DNA of 12,232 nucleotides from Gemmatimonadota bacterium (GTDB taxonomy: Bacteria; Gemmatimonadota; Gemmatimonadetes; Longimicrobiales; Longimicrobiaceae): NCBI GenBank assembly GCA_019240375.1, contig JAFAYN010000216.1, positions 1 through 12,232 on the forward strand, read 5' to 3'. The notes beneath the pieces are model-generated. The model did no database searches. It saw only the letters and a list, made by a program, of their open reading frames with translations, and had not been told where the DNA came from. Each line of letters begins with the position of its first letter. Position 1 is the first letter of the stretch. Of this stretch, positions 1 to 6,321 are shown one piece after another. The translations under genes were made by a program, and so were the position numbers.

Positions 1-246
1 TCGGTCCCGGTGGGGGTGGGGCGCAGGGTGCAGGCCGTCCCCACCCCGGCGGGCGCCGGGACCTTCGCCTGGCTGGCGCTGCAGCCGTCGGAGCTGGCGC
101 TCCCCACCCCGGCGGACACCGCGACGGTGGAGGTGACGGGACACCGCCCCGCCGGGGCTGCCCCGGTGAGCGCGGTGCGGCCGCTGATCCTGTGCGTCCT
201 CTTCACCCCCGCGGGCGGCTCCGGCGTCATGGCGACGCACGGCTTC
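1..246 (+). repeat. Ig-like module, copy 1 (truncated by window edge)
   Basis: The protein signature is QAVPTPAGAGTFAW, then a variable stretch, then TGHRPAGAAPV, a hydrophobic strand ILCVLFTPAG and VMATHGF. Each element has a counterpart in the same order in copy 2. Some DNA identity persists around the motif (gccgtccccaccccggc in both). Confidence 0.65.
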
Positions 247-483
247 ACCCGGATCGGCAACCTGTTCGGGCGGATCGAGGACCGGAGCGTCGCCCCGGAG
301 AATACCGCGGTCCCGGCGGGGCACGTCTTCCTCCCGGTGGGGACGCCGTTCGAGATCCACGGCCCGGGCGGAGCGGTGGTGTTCAGCGGGATGACGGACG
401 CCGACGGCTACTTCGCGGCGAGCGTGGCGGGGAGCGGGCCTTTCGAGCTGGTGGTCCCGGGGTTCGCCGGGCTGGTCACCTGA
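1..483 (+). CDS. Ig-like multi-module protein, C-terminal part (5' end outside window)
   Basis: The reading frame is open from the first base, so the true start lies upstream. An in-frame GTG at base 10 falls inside a conserved module and is unlikely to be the start. The visible 160 residues show two beta-rich modules. The first (bases 1-246, motif QAVPTPAGAGTFAW) matches a module in the 747-aa protein encoded at 1885-4128. The second, roughly bases 310-470, has the pattern of a carboxypeptidase-regulatory or Ig-type fold, with SGMTDADGYF followed by a strand ending in FELVVPGF. No membrane segment or catalytic motif is seen. Only 11 bases separate it from the next gene. A structural or adhesive role in the particle, or a carrier domain for cargo, is possible. 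The function is not recognised, since the N-terminal part that might define it is missing. Confidence 0.75.
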   Translation, partial: SVPVGVGRRVQAVPTPAGAGTFAWLALQPSELALPTPADTATVEVTGHRPAGAAPVSAVRPLILCVLFTPAGGSGVMATHGFTRIGNLFGRIEDRSVAPENTAVPAGHVFLPVGTPFEIHGPGGAVVFSGMTDADGYFAASVAGSGPFELVVPGFAGLVT

Positions 484-489
484 GGGGAG
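484..489 (+). promoter_or_regulatory. Shine-Dalgarno site for the 96-aa gene
   Basis: GGGGAG lies five bases before the ATG at 495. It fixes that start against the much longer open frame that runs back into the upstream gene. Confidence 0.6.
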
Positions 490-494
490 CGAGC

Positions 495-785
495 ATGGAC
501 GAGGACACGCGCATCGTGCTGGTGCCGGCCATCCCGGCGGGGATGGCGCTGGACGTGGTCTTCCGGTCGCCGCGGGGCCTCGCCGTGCAGGTGACGGAGG
601 CGGAGGCCGCCGAGCTGCGCCGGCGCGGCGTCCCGGTGGCGGAGCTGTACCCCTCGGGGAACGAGTACGCCGCCGCCGTGGCGGGGCTGAGCCGCGACGA
701 GGCCGTGGCCGCCCTGGAGTCGGCGCAGGGGACGGCGCTCGCCGCGCTCGACCCCGGCGACCGCGACCGGTTCGGGGTGGCGTAG
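495..785 (+). CDS. Small protein of unknown function (96 aa)
   Basis: The frame is open further upstream, but the ATG at 495 has a good Shine-Dalgarno site and sits just after the previous stop, so it is the likely start. The protein is acidic overall. It begins with two predicted strands (IVLVPAIPAG and ALDVVFRSP), followed by VQVTEAEAAELRRRGVPV, a strand-helix-strand pattern, and an alanine-rich helical C-terminus. There is no signal peptide, transmembrane segment or cysteine. The stop codon directly abuts the ATG of the M14 peptidase gene, so the two are probably translationally coupled. That raises the possibility of a chaperone, inhibitor or loading partner for the peptidase, which is inference from position only. 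I do not recognise a family. Confidence 0.7.
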   Translation: MDEDTRIVLVPAIPAGMALDVVFRSPRGLAVQVTEAEAAELRRRGVPVAELYPSGNEYAAAVAGLSRDEAVAALESAQGTALAALDPGDRDRFGVA

Positions 786-1874
786 ATGGCCAACTACCAC
801 CGCCACGACGCCGCGGGCCCGCAGCGGACCTCCGACGGGACCACCGTCACCTTCCGCAGCCTGCACGCCGACCTGGACGCGCTGCGCGCCTCCGCCCCGG
901 CGGGGATCGTGGACTCCGGCGTCACCACCGTGGGGCGGAGCGAGCAGGGGCGCGAGCTGTGGGCCATCCGCATCGGGAGGAACCCGGCCGTCCCGGTCCT
1001 GATCGCCGGGTGCCACCACGCCCGGGAGTGGATCTCGGTGGAGATCCCCTACCTGTTCGCGGAGTTCCTGGTGCGGAGCTACGACACCGACCCCACCGTC
1101 CGGCGGCTGGTGGACTCCCGCGACATCTGGGTGGTCCCGATGATCAACCCCGACGGCCACGAGCACACGGTGCTCCACAACCGGATGTGGCGGAAGAACT
1201 TCCCGACCGCCGCCGGGCGCCAGAAGGTGGACCTGAACCGCAACTACGACACGGCGTTCTGGAACACGCCGCGCGGGCAGTTCAGCGACGACCCGAGCTC
1301 GCAGCTCTTCCGGGGGCGCAGCAGCGGGTACGCCCGCGAGGTGAGGGCGATGCAGGACCTGATCCGCACCCAGAGGTTCCGGGCGACGCTGGACTTCCAC
1401 TCCTTCGGGCGCTTCGTCCTGTTCCCCTGGTCGGGGCGCACCGCGGCGCCGCCCGACGCGGCCCAGGACGCCATGGCGACCCGACTGGAAGCCGCGCTGG
1501 ACGGGAGGATCGCCGGGGTCGACTACCAGCGCGCGCAGGCGTCGTCCCTGTACGCGATCCTGAACGGCGCCGCGCCGGCCGACGCCGTCGTCCCCGGCGG
1601 GATGATGGACTACGTGGTGGAGCGGGTGGCGGGCTCCATCGCCATCACCGTCGAGCTGGAGCCCGCGTCCAACGATCCGCGCGGCTTCAACCTCCCCGAC
1701 ACCGAGATCCAGCCTACCTTCGACCTGCTGAAGAGGGCGATGCTGACCTTCCTGAACTGCATGGAAAGCATTCGCACCCCGCCCGCGACGCGGAGCCTCC
1801 CGCTCGCCCCGGACGTGGACAACCCGGTCGTGGTGCTGCGGACGGAGTGCGCCGCCGCCTTCGCGGGCTACTGA
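786..1874 (+). CDS. M14-family zinc carboxypeptidase
   Basis: This is a metallocarboxypeptidase of the carboxypeptidase A/B type (MEROPS M14), 362 aa. Family-diagnostic residues are all visible. Zinc ligands are H78 and E81 in HHAREW (CPA H69/E72) and H205 in LDFHSFGRF (H196). R136 in RMWRKN matches R127. N151 and R152 in VDLNRNYD match N144/R145, which bind the substrate carboxylate. E290 in ITVELEP matches the catalytic E270. Y256 could be the mobile Tyr248, although the loop after it is longer than usual. The family's typical N-terminal propeptide of about 90 residues is absent, as is any signal peptide; the catalytic domain begins within the first 25 residues. A tail of about 45 residues follows the domain. 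The gene starts immediately after the previous stop codon. Its place inside a baseplate operon suggests a cargo enzyme or a particle-processing peptidase rather than a secreted digestive enzyme. Family call firm, role inferred. Confidence 0.93.
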   Translation: MANYHRHDAAGPQRTSDGTTVTFRSLHADLDALRASAPAGIVDSGVTTVGRSEQGRELWAIRIGRNPAVPVLIAGCHHAREWISVEIPYLFAEFLVRSYDTDPTVRRLVDSRDIWVVPMINPDGHEHTVLHNRMWRKNFPTAAGRQKVDLNRNYDTAFWNTPRGQFSDDPSSQLFRGRSSGYAREVRAMQDLIRTQRFRATLDFHSFGRFVLFPWSGRTAAPPDAAQDAMATRLEAALDGRIAGVDYQRAQASSLYAILNGAAPADAVVPGGMMDYVVERVAGSIAITVELEPASNDPRGFNLPDTEIQPTFDLLKRAMLTFLNCMESIRTPPATRSLPLAPDVDNPVVVLRTECAAAFAGY

Positions 1875-1884
1875 GGGACGAGGG

Positions 1885-4128
1885 ATGCCCTACCACCCGA
1901 ACATCGGCCAGGAGATCGTCCGCGGGAGCATCTGCCGCGACCACTGGCAGGTGACGGTGTCCATCCTGTGCGGCGACCGGGTCCCGCTGAACCAGCCCTC
2001 GCCCCTGGTGGTGAGCGTGGACTGGCGCCGCCGCCCGGACGAGGGGACCACGCCGGACCAGCCCGGCGGCTCCACCGGGGTCCGGCTCCGCTTCCGCAAG
2101 CTGTCGGAGCGGGGGACCGGGGAGATCCGCTTCCGCACCGCGGCGGGGGCGCTGGAGGACCACTGGGACTTCCCGGGCGATGCGGCGGAGCAGGTGCTGA
2201 CCCTGGTGGGGACCGCCGCCACGGTCGGGACCGAGGCGGACGTGATGCTGGATGTGATCGTCGAGGACCGGGACCCGGTCGCCTTCCCCATGTCGGTGGG
2301 GGCGCCGGGGAGCGAGGTGCGGATCACGGCCGAGAACGGGACCGACGCGCCCCCGGCGGCCATCCCGCTGGAGCAGCCCACCCGGCTCCGGGCCGTCCCC
2401 ACCCCGGCCGCCGCGGGGACCTTCCGCTGGGCCACGCTGACGCCCGGGGTGGAGATCCGCGGCGAGCGGACGGCGACCGGAGAGGTGGTGGGACACCTGC
2501 CGGCGCCGCCCGTGTACGTCCGCCCCGCCCGGGTGTACGCGCTGTACGCCCCGCCGGGGCAGGAGCGGCGCGCCTACGTGGCCGCGCACGACGTGGAGCT
2601 GGGGAGCCAGGAGCAGGCCTTCGCGCAGTTCCACCACCTGGACGAGGCCCACCTCCGCGACCCGGCGTTCCGCGCCCGGCTGGAGGCGCTCCGACCGCCG
2701 GAGGTGCAGGCGTACGTGGACCGGGCCACCGAGGAGCACGCCCCGGACTCCGTCACCGGGTACCTGACGCGCCTCCTGGCCTTCGCGAACGAACAGGAGC
2801 CGCTGCGGGCTGCGTCCGAGGGAGAGCGGGAAAGCATCACCTTCATCATGGGCCAGGACCCGCAGGGGTCGGGGAACGCCTTCTACCGGGGGGCCGAGGC
2901 CTTCTACCGGCTCTACCCGGCGGGGACGCTGGTCCCCGCCCGCGACCTCACCACCCGCGCCGGCGGTCCCGTGCTGCGCGACGTGCGCGACTACCTGGCC
3001 GCGCACCCGCCCGCCAACGGGCGCCCCTGGGGCGAGGTGAACGTGGTGGTCCACGCCAACGAGGAGGGCGGGATGAGCGTCCCGGCACGGCCGCTCACGC
3101 AGGAGGAGGCGCAGAACGCCGACGCGCACCACGCCAACCCGATCAGCCTGGAGGAGGCCGTGGCGGCCGACGAGTTCACGGCGCTCCCGGACGGGGTGGT
3201 GGACGCGCGCACGGTGCTGCAGATCCGCGGGTGCGCCCTGGGACGCAACCCCGACATGCTCCACGTGCTGAGCGTCGCGTTCGGGGGGGACGAGCCCCGG
3301 CGGCCGGTGGTCCGCGCGCCGCGCCACCTCCAGGCGTACTCGTTCGGTCCCGCGGGGTGGAGCCCCCTGGGGACCCCTCCGCCCGCCCGGGCGGAGAACT
3401 ACTTCATCGAGTTCTGGCTGGAAGGGTTCCCGACGCGGCACCGCCCCTCCAACGCCGTGCTGGCCGACCGCTTCCGGGCCGACTTCCCGGGGGTGGCGGT
3501 GAACTGGGCGCAGGGGCTCGCCCACCCGGGGACCCCCTCGGGCGACACCCTCACCTCCGAGACGCGCCCGCGCGAGTACTCGTTCAGCTTCAGCACCCAG
3601 TACTTCCCCATCCCGGCGAACGACGCGCAGCTCGCCACGCTGCTCCGGGCGGCGGACCCGCAGTTCGCGCAGGCGCAGAACGTCCACGAGACGGAGCGCG
3701 GCGCCCCGGACGCAGACGGGCGGATGCGGATCGACTTCGAGTGGACCCTCAACGGCGCGGGCCGCACCGGGTTCATCGACGTGGGCCCCGCCCCGCCCGC
3801 GAACGACACGCAGCGGATCGCCCTGATCGAGGCCACCCCCGAGGTCGCGGCGGACATGAACCGGATGGGGCACGCCGTCTCCGACTACGACTGGACCTTC
3901 CAGGTCGGCGACACCCCCGCTGCCAACGGACGGCGCCTCTTCACCCTGCAGGCGGAAGGGAGCCACACCGTCCTGCGCGTCGAGCGCGAGCTGCGCGAGC
4001 CGGACCCCGACCACCCCGGGCAGACCCGGCGCATGCACCCGGCGGTCACCGACCTGACGCACTTCGGCGAGGAGGTCCCGGTGCGCCCCCCGGCCCAGCC
4101 GCCGGGCCAGAACGTCACCTTCCCGTGA
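1885..4128 (+). CDS. 747-aa multidomain protein with Ig-like module and caspase-like region
   Basis: The ATG at 1885 follows a GAGGG Shine-Dalgarno site. Four regions can be seen. Residues 1-150 are beta-rich with cysteines C17 and C29. Residues 160-238 are an Ig-like module (RAVPTPAAAGTFRW) shared with the gene at the left edge. Residues 240-315 are helical and charged. Residues 318-487 alternate strands and helices, with H390 ending the strand VNVVVH and C450 ending VLQIRGC, followed by ALGRNP and a helix. This order is that of caspase-fold (clan CD) peptidases and CHAT-like domains. Residues 500-747 form an unrecognised C-terminal region rich in aromatics (YFIEFWLEGF, SFSFSTQYF, DYDWTF). 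There is no signal peptide or membrane segment. It lies between the M14 peptidase and the spike hub. It could be a toxin or effector, or a self-processing structural protein. The domain call is by eye and tentative; the reading frame is secure. Confidence 0.7.
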   Translation: MPYHPNIGQEIVRGSICRDHWQVTVSILCGDRVPLNQPSPLVVSVDWRRRPDEGTTPDQPGGSTGVRLRFRKLSERGTGEIRFRTAAGALEDHWDFPGDAAEQVLTLVGTAATVGTEADVMLDVIVEDRDPVAFPMSVGAPGSEVRITAENGTDAPPAAIPLEQPTRLRAVPTPAAAGTFRWATLTPGVEIRGERTATGEVVGHLPAPPVYVRPARVYALYAPPGQERRAYVAAHDVELGSQEQAFAQFHHLDEAHLRDPAFRARLEALRPPEVQAYVDRATEEHAPDSVTGYLTRLLAFANEQEPLRAASEGERESITFIMGQDPQGSGNAFYRGAEAFYRLYPAGTLVPARDLTTRAGGPVLRDVRDYLAAHPPANGRPWGEVNVVVHANEEGGMSVPARPLTQEEAQNADAHHANPISLEEAVAADEFTALPDGVVDARTVLQIRGCALGRNPDMLHVLSVAFGGDEPRRPVVRAPRHLQAYSFGPAGWSPLGTPPPARAENYFIEFWLEGFPTRHRPSNAVLADRFRADFPGVAVNWAQGLAHPGTPSGDTLTSETRPREYSFSFSTQYFPIPANDAQLATLLRAADPQFAQAQNVHETERGAPDADGRMRIDFEWTLNGAGRTGFIDVGPAPPANDTQRIALIEATPEVAADMNRMGHAVSDYDWTFQVGDTPAANGRRLFTLQAEGSHTVLRVERELREPDPDHPGQTRRMHPAVTDLTHFGEEVPVRPPAQPPGQNVTFP
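2362..2598 (+). repeat. Ig-like module, copy 2 (inside the 747-aa protein)
   Basis: The protein signature is RAVPTPAAAGTFRW, then VVGHLPAPPVYV, RVYALYAPPG and YVAAHDVEL. It is colinear with copy 1 at the left edge. This suggests that the two proteins share a common binding or structural module, or that one arose partly by duplication of the other. Confidence 0.65.
2836..3345 (+). other. Candidate caspase-like (clan CD) domain
   Basis: This covers residues 318-487 of the 747-aa protein. The predicted order is strand ITFIMGQ, helix NAFYRGAEAFYRLYP, strand TLVPA, helix VLRDVRDYLAAH, strand VNVVVH with H390 and a following Gly-Gly, a variable acidic loop, strand VLQIRGC with C450, helix MLHVLSVAFGG, and strand VVRAPRHLQAY. 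A His at the end of strand 3 and a Cys at the end of strand 4, about 60 residues apart, match the catalytic dyad arrangement of this fold. No family-specific signature such as the caspase QACRG motif is present, so it would be a divergent member, or an inactive or convincing look-alike. Confidence 0.45.
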
Positions 4129-4141
4129 GGAGCAACGAGCG

Positions 4142-5245
4142 ATGCCACTGACCGACCTGATGGGAGGCTCCTCCGGCCCCGCCGTCCGCCGCCCCGTCTT
4201 CGAGGTGGCCTTCGGCGGCGGAGGCGGCGGGCTGGGCGGACTCGCCGGCGCGGCGGCGGCGCTCGGCGGCGGGGGCGACCCGTGGAAGGCGAGCCTGGTG
4301 TCCGTGACGGTGGAGTGCGGGCTGGCCCCCTTCGCCGACGTGGCCGAGATCGAGCTGTCGCCCGACCCGCAGGCGCCCACGGTGGCGCTGGGCGACGAGG
4401 GGAGCATCTCGCTGGGCTACGAGGACGACGACGCCGCGACGGTCTTCACCGGGAAGGTGGCCGCGGTGCGCCGCCGCGTGGGCGGGACCACGCGCGTCAC
4501 CGTCACCAACGGCGGCGCCGAGCTGTCCCGGCTGCGCGTCAACCAGGGGTACGAGGGGGAGAACTCCGGCGGAGTGGTGGGGGAGCTGGCGGGGCTCGCC
4601 GGGGTGGACACCGACACGGTGGAGGACGGGATCGACTTCCCCTACTACGTGGTGGACGACCGCACCGGCGGCTGGGGGCACGTCGCCCGGCTGGCGCGGC
4701 TGAGCGGGTACCTGGCGTACCTGACCCCGGACGGGGCGCTGTACTTCGGGCCGTACAACGAGGGCGACCCGGTGCGGACCTTCGCCTACGGCGCCGACCT
4801 GCTGGCGCTGGAGGTCACGGAAGCGGCCCCGGTGGTCACCGCCGTCACGGCGGTGGGCGAGGGGGCGGCGGGGAGCCAGGGCGAGGACGCCTGGGGGTGG
4901 CTGCTCAGGGACGCCGCCGCGGTCACGCGCGACGGGGGCGAGGGCGACACAGTGCGCCTCCTGACCGACGGGGCGCTGCGCAGCGGCGACGCCGCGCAGC
5001 AGGCCGCCGAAGGGGTGGTGACGGCCGCCGGCCGGCTGGCGCTGACCGGGCGCCTCCTGGCCCCGGGGGCGCCGGAGGTGACGGTGGGGAGCACGGTGGC
5101 GGTGTCCGACGCGCCGCAGGACGCCCTGAACGGGAGCTTCCTGGTGCGCCGGGTCCGCCACCGCTTTTCCAAGCGCGAAGGGTTCACCACCCTGGTCGAC
5201 TTCGCCACGGGCGGGGGCGGCGGGGGACTGGGAGGCTTCCTGTGA
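4142..5245 (+). CDS. Baseplate hub protein, gp27/GpD (late control D) type
   Basis: This 367-aa protein has the pattern of the T4 gp27 / P2 GpD / VgrG N-terminal hub, the trimeric ring linking tube to spike. Residues 50-125 contain VSVTVECGLAPFADVAEIEL and FTGKVAAVRRRVGGTTRVTV, the first hub barrel. NSGGVVGELAGLAGV at 141-155 is the family's helix. YLAYLTPDGALYFGP at 190-204 is the typical 'single residue read as one hub domain' strand pair. TVAVSDAPQDALNGSFLVRRVRHRF near the end is the second barrel. Glycine runs GGGGGGLGG occur near both ends (residues 25-33 and 357-365), which is unusual. The ATG at 4142 has a GAGGAG site at 4127-4132. The spike follows as a separate gene overlapping by four bases, unlike VgrG or Pvc8-type proteins, where hub and spike are fused. 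The protein acts in the assembled particle. Family call good, exact subfamily unsure. Confidence 0.82.
   Translation: MPLTDLMGGSSGPAVRRPVFEVAFGGGGGGLGGLAGAAAALGGGGDPWKASLVSVTVECGLAPFADVAEIELSPDPQAPTVALGDEGSISLGYEDDDAATVFTGKVAAVRRRVGGTTRVTVTNGGAELSRLRVNQGYEGENSGGVVGELAGLAGVDTDTVEDGIDFPYYVVDDRTGGWGHVARLARLSGYLAYLTPDGALYFGPYNEGDPVRTFAYGADLLALEVTEAAPVVTAVTAVGEGAAGSQGEDAWGWLLRDAAAVTRDGGEGDTVRLLTDGALRSGDAAQQAAEGVVTAAGRLALTGRLLAPGAPEVTVGSTVAVSDAPQDALNGSFLVRRVRHRFSKREGFTTLVDFATGGGGGGLGGFL
5231..5235 (+). promoter_or_regulatory. Shine-Dalgarno site deciding the GTG start of the spike gene
   Basis: GGAGG stands six bases before the GTG at 5242. That GTG overlaps the hub stop codon (GTGA). The same frame is open far upstream, so this site settles the start. 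Confidence 0.7.
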
Positions 5246-5913
5246 CCGCGACCCTGTTCTCCACCATCCAGCGGATCGTCCAGGAAGAGCTGGGGCGCGT
5301 CCGCACCGCCGAGCTGGCCACCGTACAGGAGCAGCACCCGCACGAGGGCGACTCCGACACCGACAACTACTCGTGCACGGTGGCGCTGCGCAACTCCGGG
5401 ATCGTGCTCAAGAACGTCCCCATCGCCACCCCGCGCATCGGGAGCGCGCACGTCCCCGCGGTCGGGTCGCTGGTGCTGGTGCAGTTCGTCGGGGGCGACG
5501 TCAACGCGCCGGTGGTGGTGGGGAGCATGTACTCCGACGAGGAGCGCCCCCCGGTCAACAAGGACGGCCAGGCCGTGCTCCACCTCCCCCTGGACGCGGG
5601 CGACGACGACGCCGTGCACTTCGAGCTGAGCACCGGCGACACCCGCGAGATGATCCTGAAGATGGGGAGCGGGCTGGAATTGACGCTGCGCGACGACGAC
5701 CCGGTGGTGGAGTTGAAGGTGGACGGGGGAAAGGCGACGCTGCAGATCGACCGGGATGGTGCCATCACGGTGGAAAGCCAGGGAAAGGTGGAGCTGAAGG
5801 CCAAGGAGCTGAGCGTCGAGTCGCAGGGCAAGGTGTCGCTCAAGGGGAGCGAGGTCAGCATCGAGGCCCAGGGGACCACGACGATCAAGGGCGCCACCGT
5901 CAACATCAACTAG
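5242..5913 (+). CDS. Spike protein, phage baseplate assembly protein V / gp5 type
   Basis: This 223-aa protein should trimerise under the hub as the piercing needle. Residues 1-25 form a helix. Residues 27-104 are the OB-fold typical of gpV/gp5, with VPAVGSLVLVQFVGGDVNAP followed by VVVGSMYSDEERPP. Residues 120-170 are an acidic beta-rich linker (LSTGDTREMILKMGSGLELT). The end, from residue 177, has three 15-residue repeats forming a short triple-stranded beta-helix. There is no lysozyme domain as in T4 gp5 and no effector domain beyond the beta-helix. The GTG start, overlapping the hub stop by four bases, implies translational coupling with the hub gene, which fits their equal numbers in the particle. 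The next gene encodes the tip that should cap this helix. The family call is firm. Confidence 0.9.
   Translation: MTATLFSTIQRIVQEELGRVRTAELATVQEQHPHEGDSDTDNYSCTVALRNSGIVLKNVPIATPRIGSAHVPAVGSLVLVQFVGGDVNAPVVVGSMYSDEERPPVNKDGQAVLHLPLDAGDDDAVHFELSTGDTREMILKMGSGLELTLRDDDPVVELKVDGGKATLQIDRDGAITVESQGKVELKAKELSVESQGKVSLKGSEVSIEAQGTTTIKGATVNIN
5770..5904 (+). repeat. Three 15-residue beta-helix repeats of the spike
   Basis: The repeats are VESQGKVELKAKELS, VESQGKVSLKGSEVS and IEAQGTTTIKGATVN (residues 177-221), each 45 bases long. Alternating hydrophobic and polar residues with a Gln-Gly turn are typical of the intertwined beta-helix of gp5/gpV spikes. The first two copies are the most alike, suggesting a recent unit duplication. 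Confidence 0.8.
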
Positions 5914-5924
5914 CGAGCGCAGCG

Positions 5925-6320
5925 ATGGGACAGCCCGCGGCCAAGCAGGGCGACCAGGTAGTCGCCACCGACATCCACGTCGTCATGATCCCCGCCCCCT
6001 CGGGCGCGGTGCCGACCCCGCTCCCCCACCCCTTCGTGGGGAAGATCGACGGGTCGCTGAGCGGCGACGTGAACATCGAGGGGAAGGCGGCGGCCGTGCT
6101 CGGGAGCACCGCCACCAACTCACCCTCGCACGTCCCGCAGGGCGGATCGTTCCAGAAGCCCCCCGCCGACCGCGGGACCATCCAGAAAGGGAGCGCCACC
6201 GTGTTCATCAACGGCAAGCCCGCCGCCCGCAGCGGAGACACCGTACTGACCTGCAACGACCCCGCCGACGCCCCCACCGGGTCCATCGTCGCGGCCGGCA
6301 CCGTGCTCATCGGAGGGTGA
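5925..6320 (+). CDS. PAAR-like spike-tip protein
   Basis: This 131-aa protein has the layout of PAAR proteins, which form a small zinc-bound cone on the tip of the spike and can link cargo to it. The start has PAAKQGDQVVATDIHVV and the end has SATVFINGKPAARSGDTVLTC, then a glycine-rich hairpin GSIVAAGTVLIGG. It contains three histidines (H18, H35, H69) and one cysteine (C110), the ligand count of a PAAR zinc site. Between the two halves lies a longer proline-rich insert (residues 22-85) than in minimal PAAR proteins, similar to the DUF4150/PAAR-like group. No effector domain is fused, so cargo, if any, must bind otherwise. The ATG at 5925 has only a weak ribosome site; no better start is seen. 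It sits between the spike and gp25 genes, as expected. Confidence 0.82.
   Translation: MGQPAAKQGDQVVATDIHVVMIPAPSGAVPTPLPHPFVGKIDGSLSGDVNIEGKAAAVLGSTATNSPSHVPQGGSFQKPPADRGTIQKGSATVFINGKPAARSGDTVLTCNDPADAPTGSIVAAGTVLIGG
6312..6317 (+). promoter_or_regulatory. Shine-Dalgarno site for the gp25-like gene
   Basis: GGAGGG lies inside the last codons of the PAAR gene, four bases before the GTG at 6322. It supports that GTG as the start. Confidence 0.6.
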
Positions 6321-6321
6321 C

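Noticed and set aside
192..494. Upstream extension of the 96-aa gene within the same frame
   Set aside because: The extension overlaps the first gene almost entirely and translates to Arg/Gly/Pro-rich sequence, while the ATG at 495 has a good ribosome site.
1714..4407. Long minus-strand open frame (897 codons)
   Set aside because: It is antisense to the 747-aa gene and parts of its neighbours. Composition is arginine- and glycine-rich with no recognisable motif, and it would cut across three + strand genes.
4282..5241. Upstream extension of the spike gene frame
   Set aside because: It overlaps the hub gene and translates to Arg/Gly-rich shadow sequence. The GTG at 5242 with GGAGG fits the start of gpV-type proteins.
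4142..6320. Type VI secretion cluster
   Set aside because: Hub and spike are separate, the PAAR is followed by gp25, J and gpI-like genes, and no TssB/C, TssJLM or ClpV-type gene is in the window. A T6SS would not carry baseplate J and gpI-like proteins of this form.
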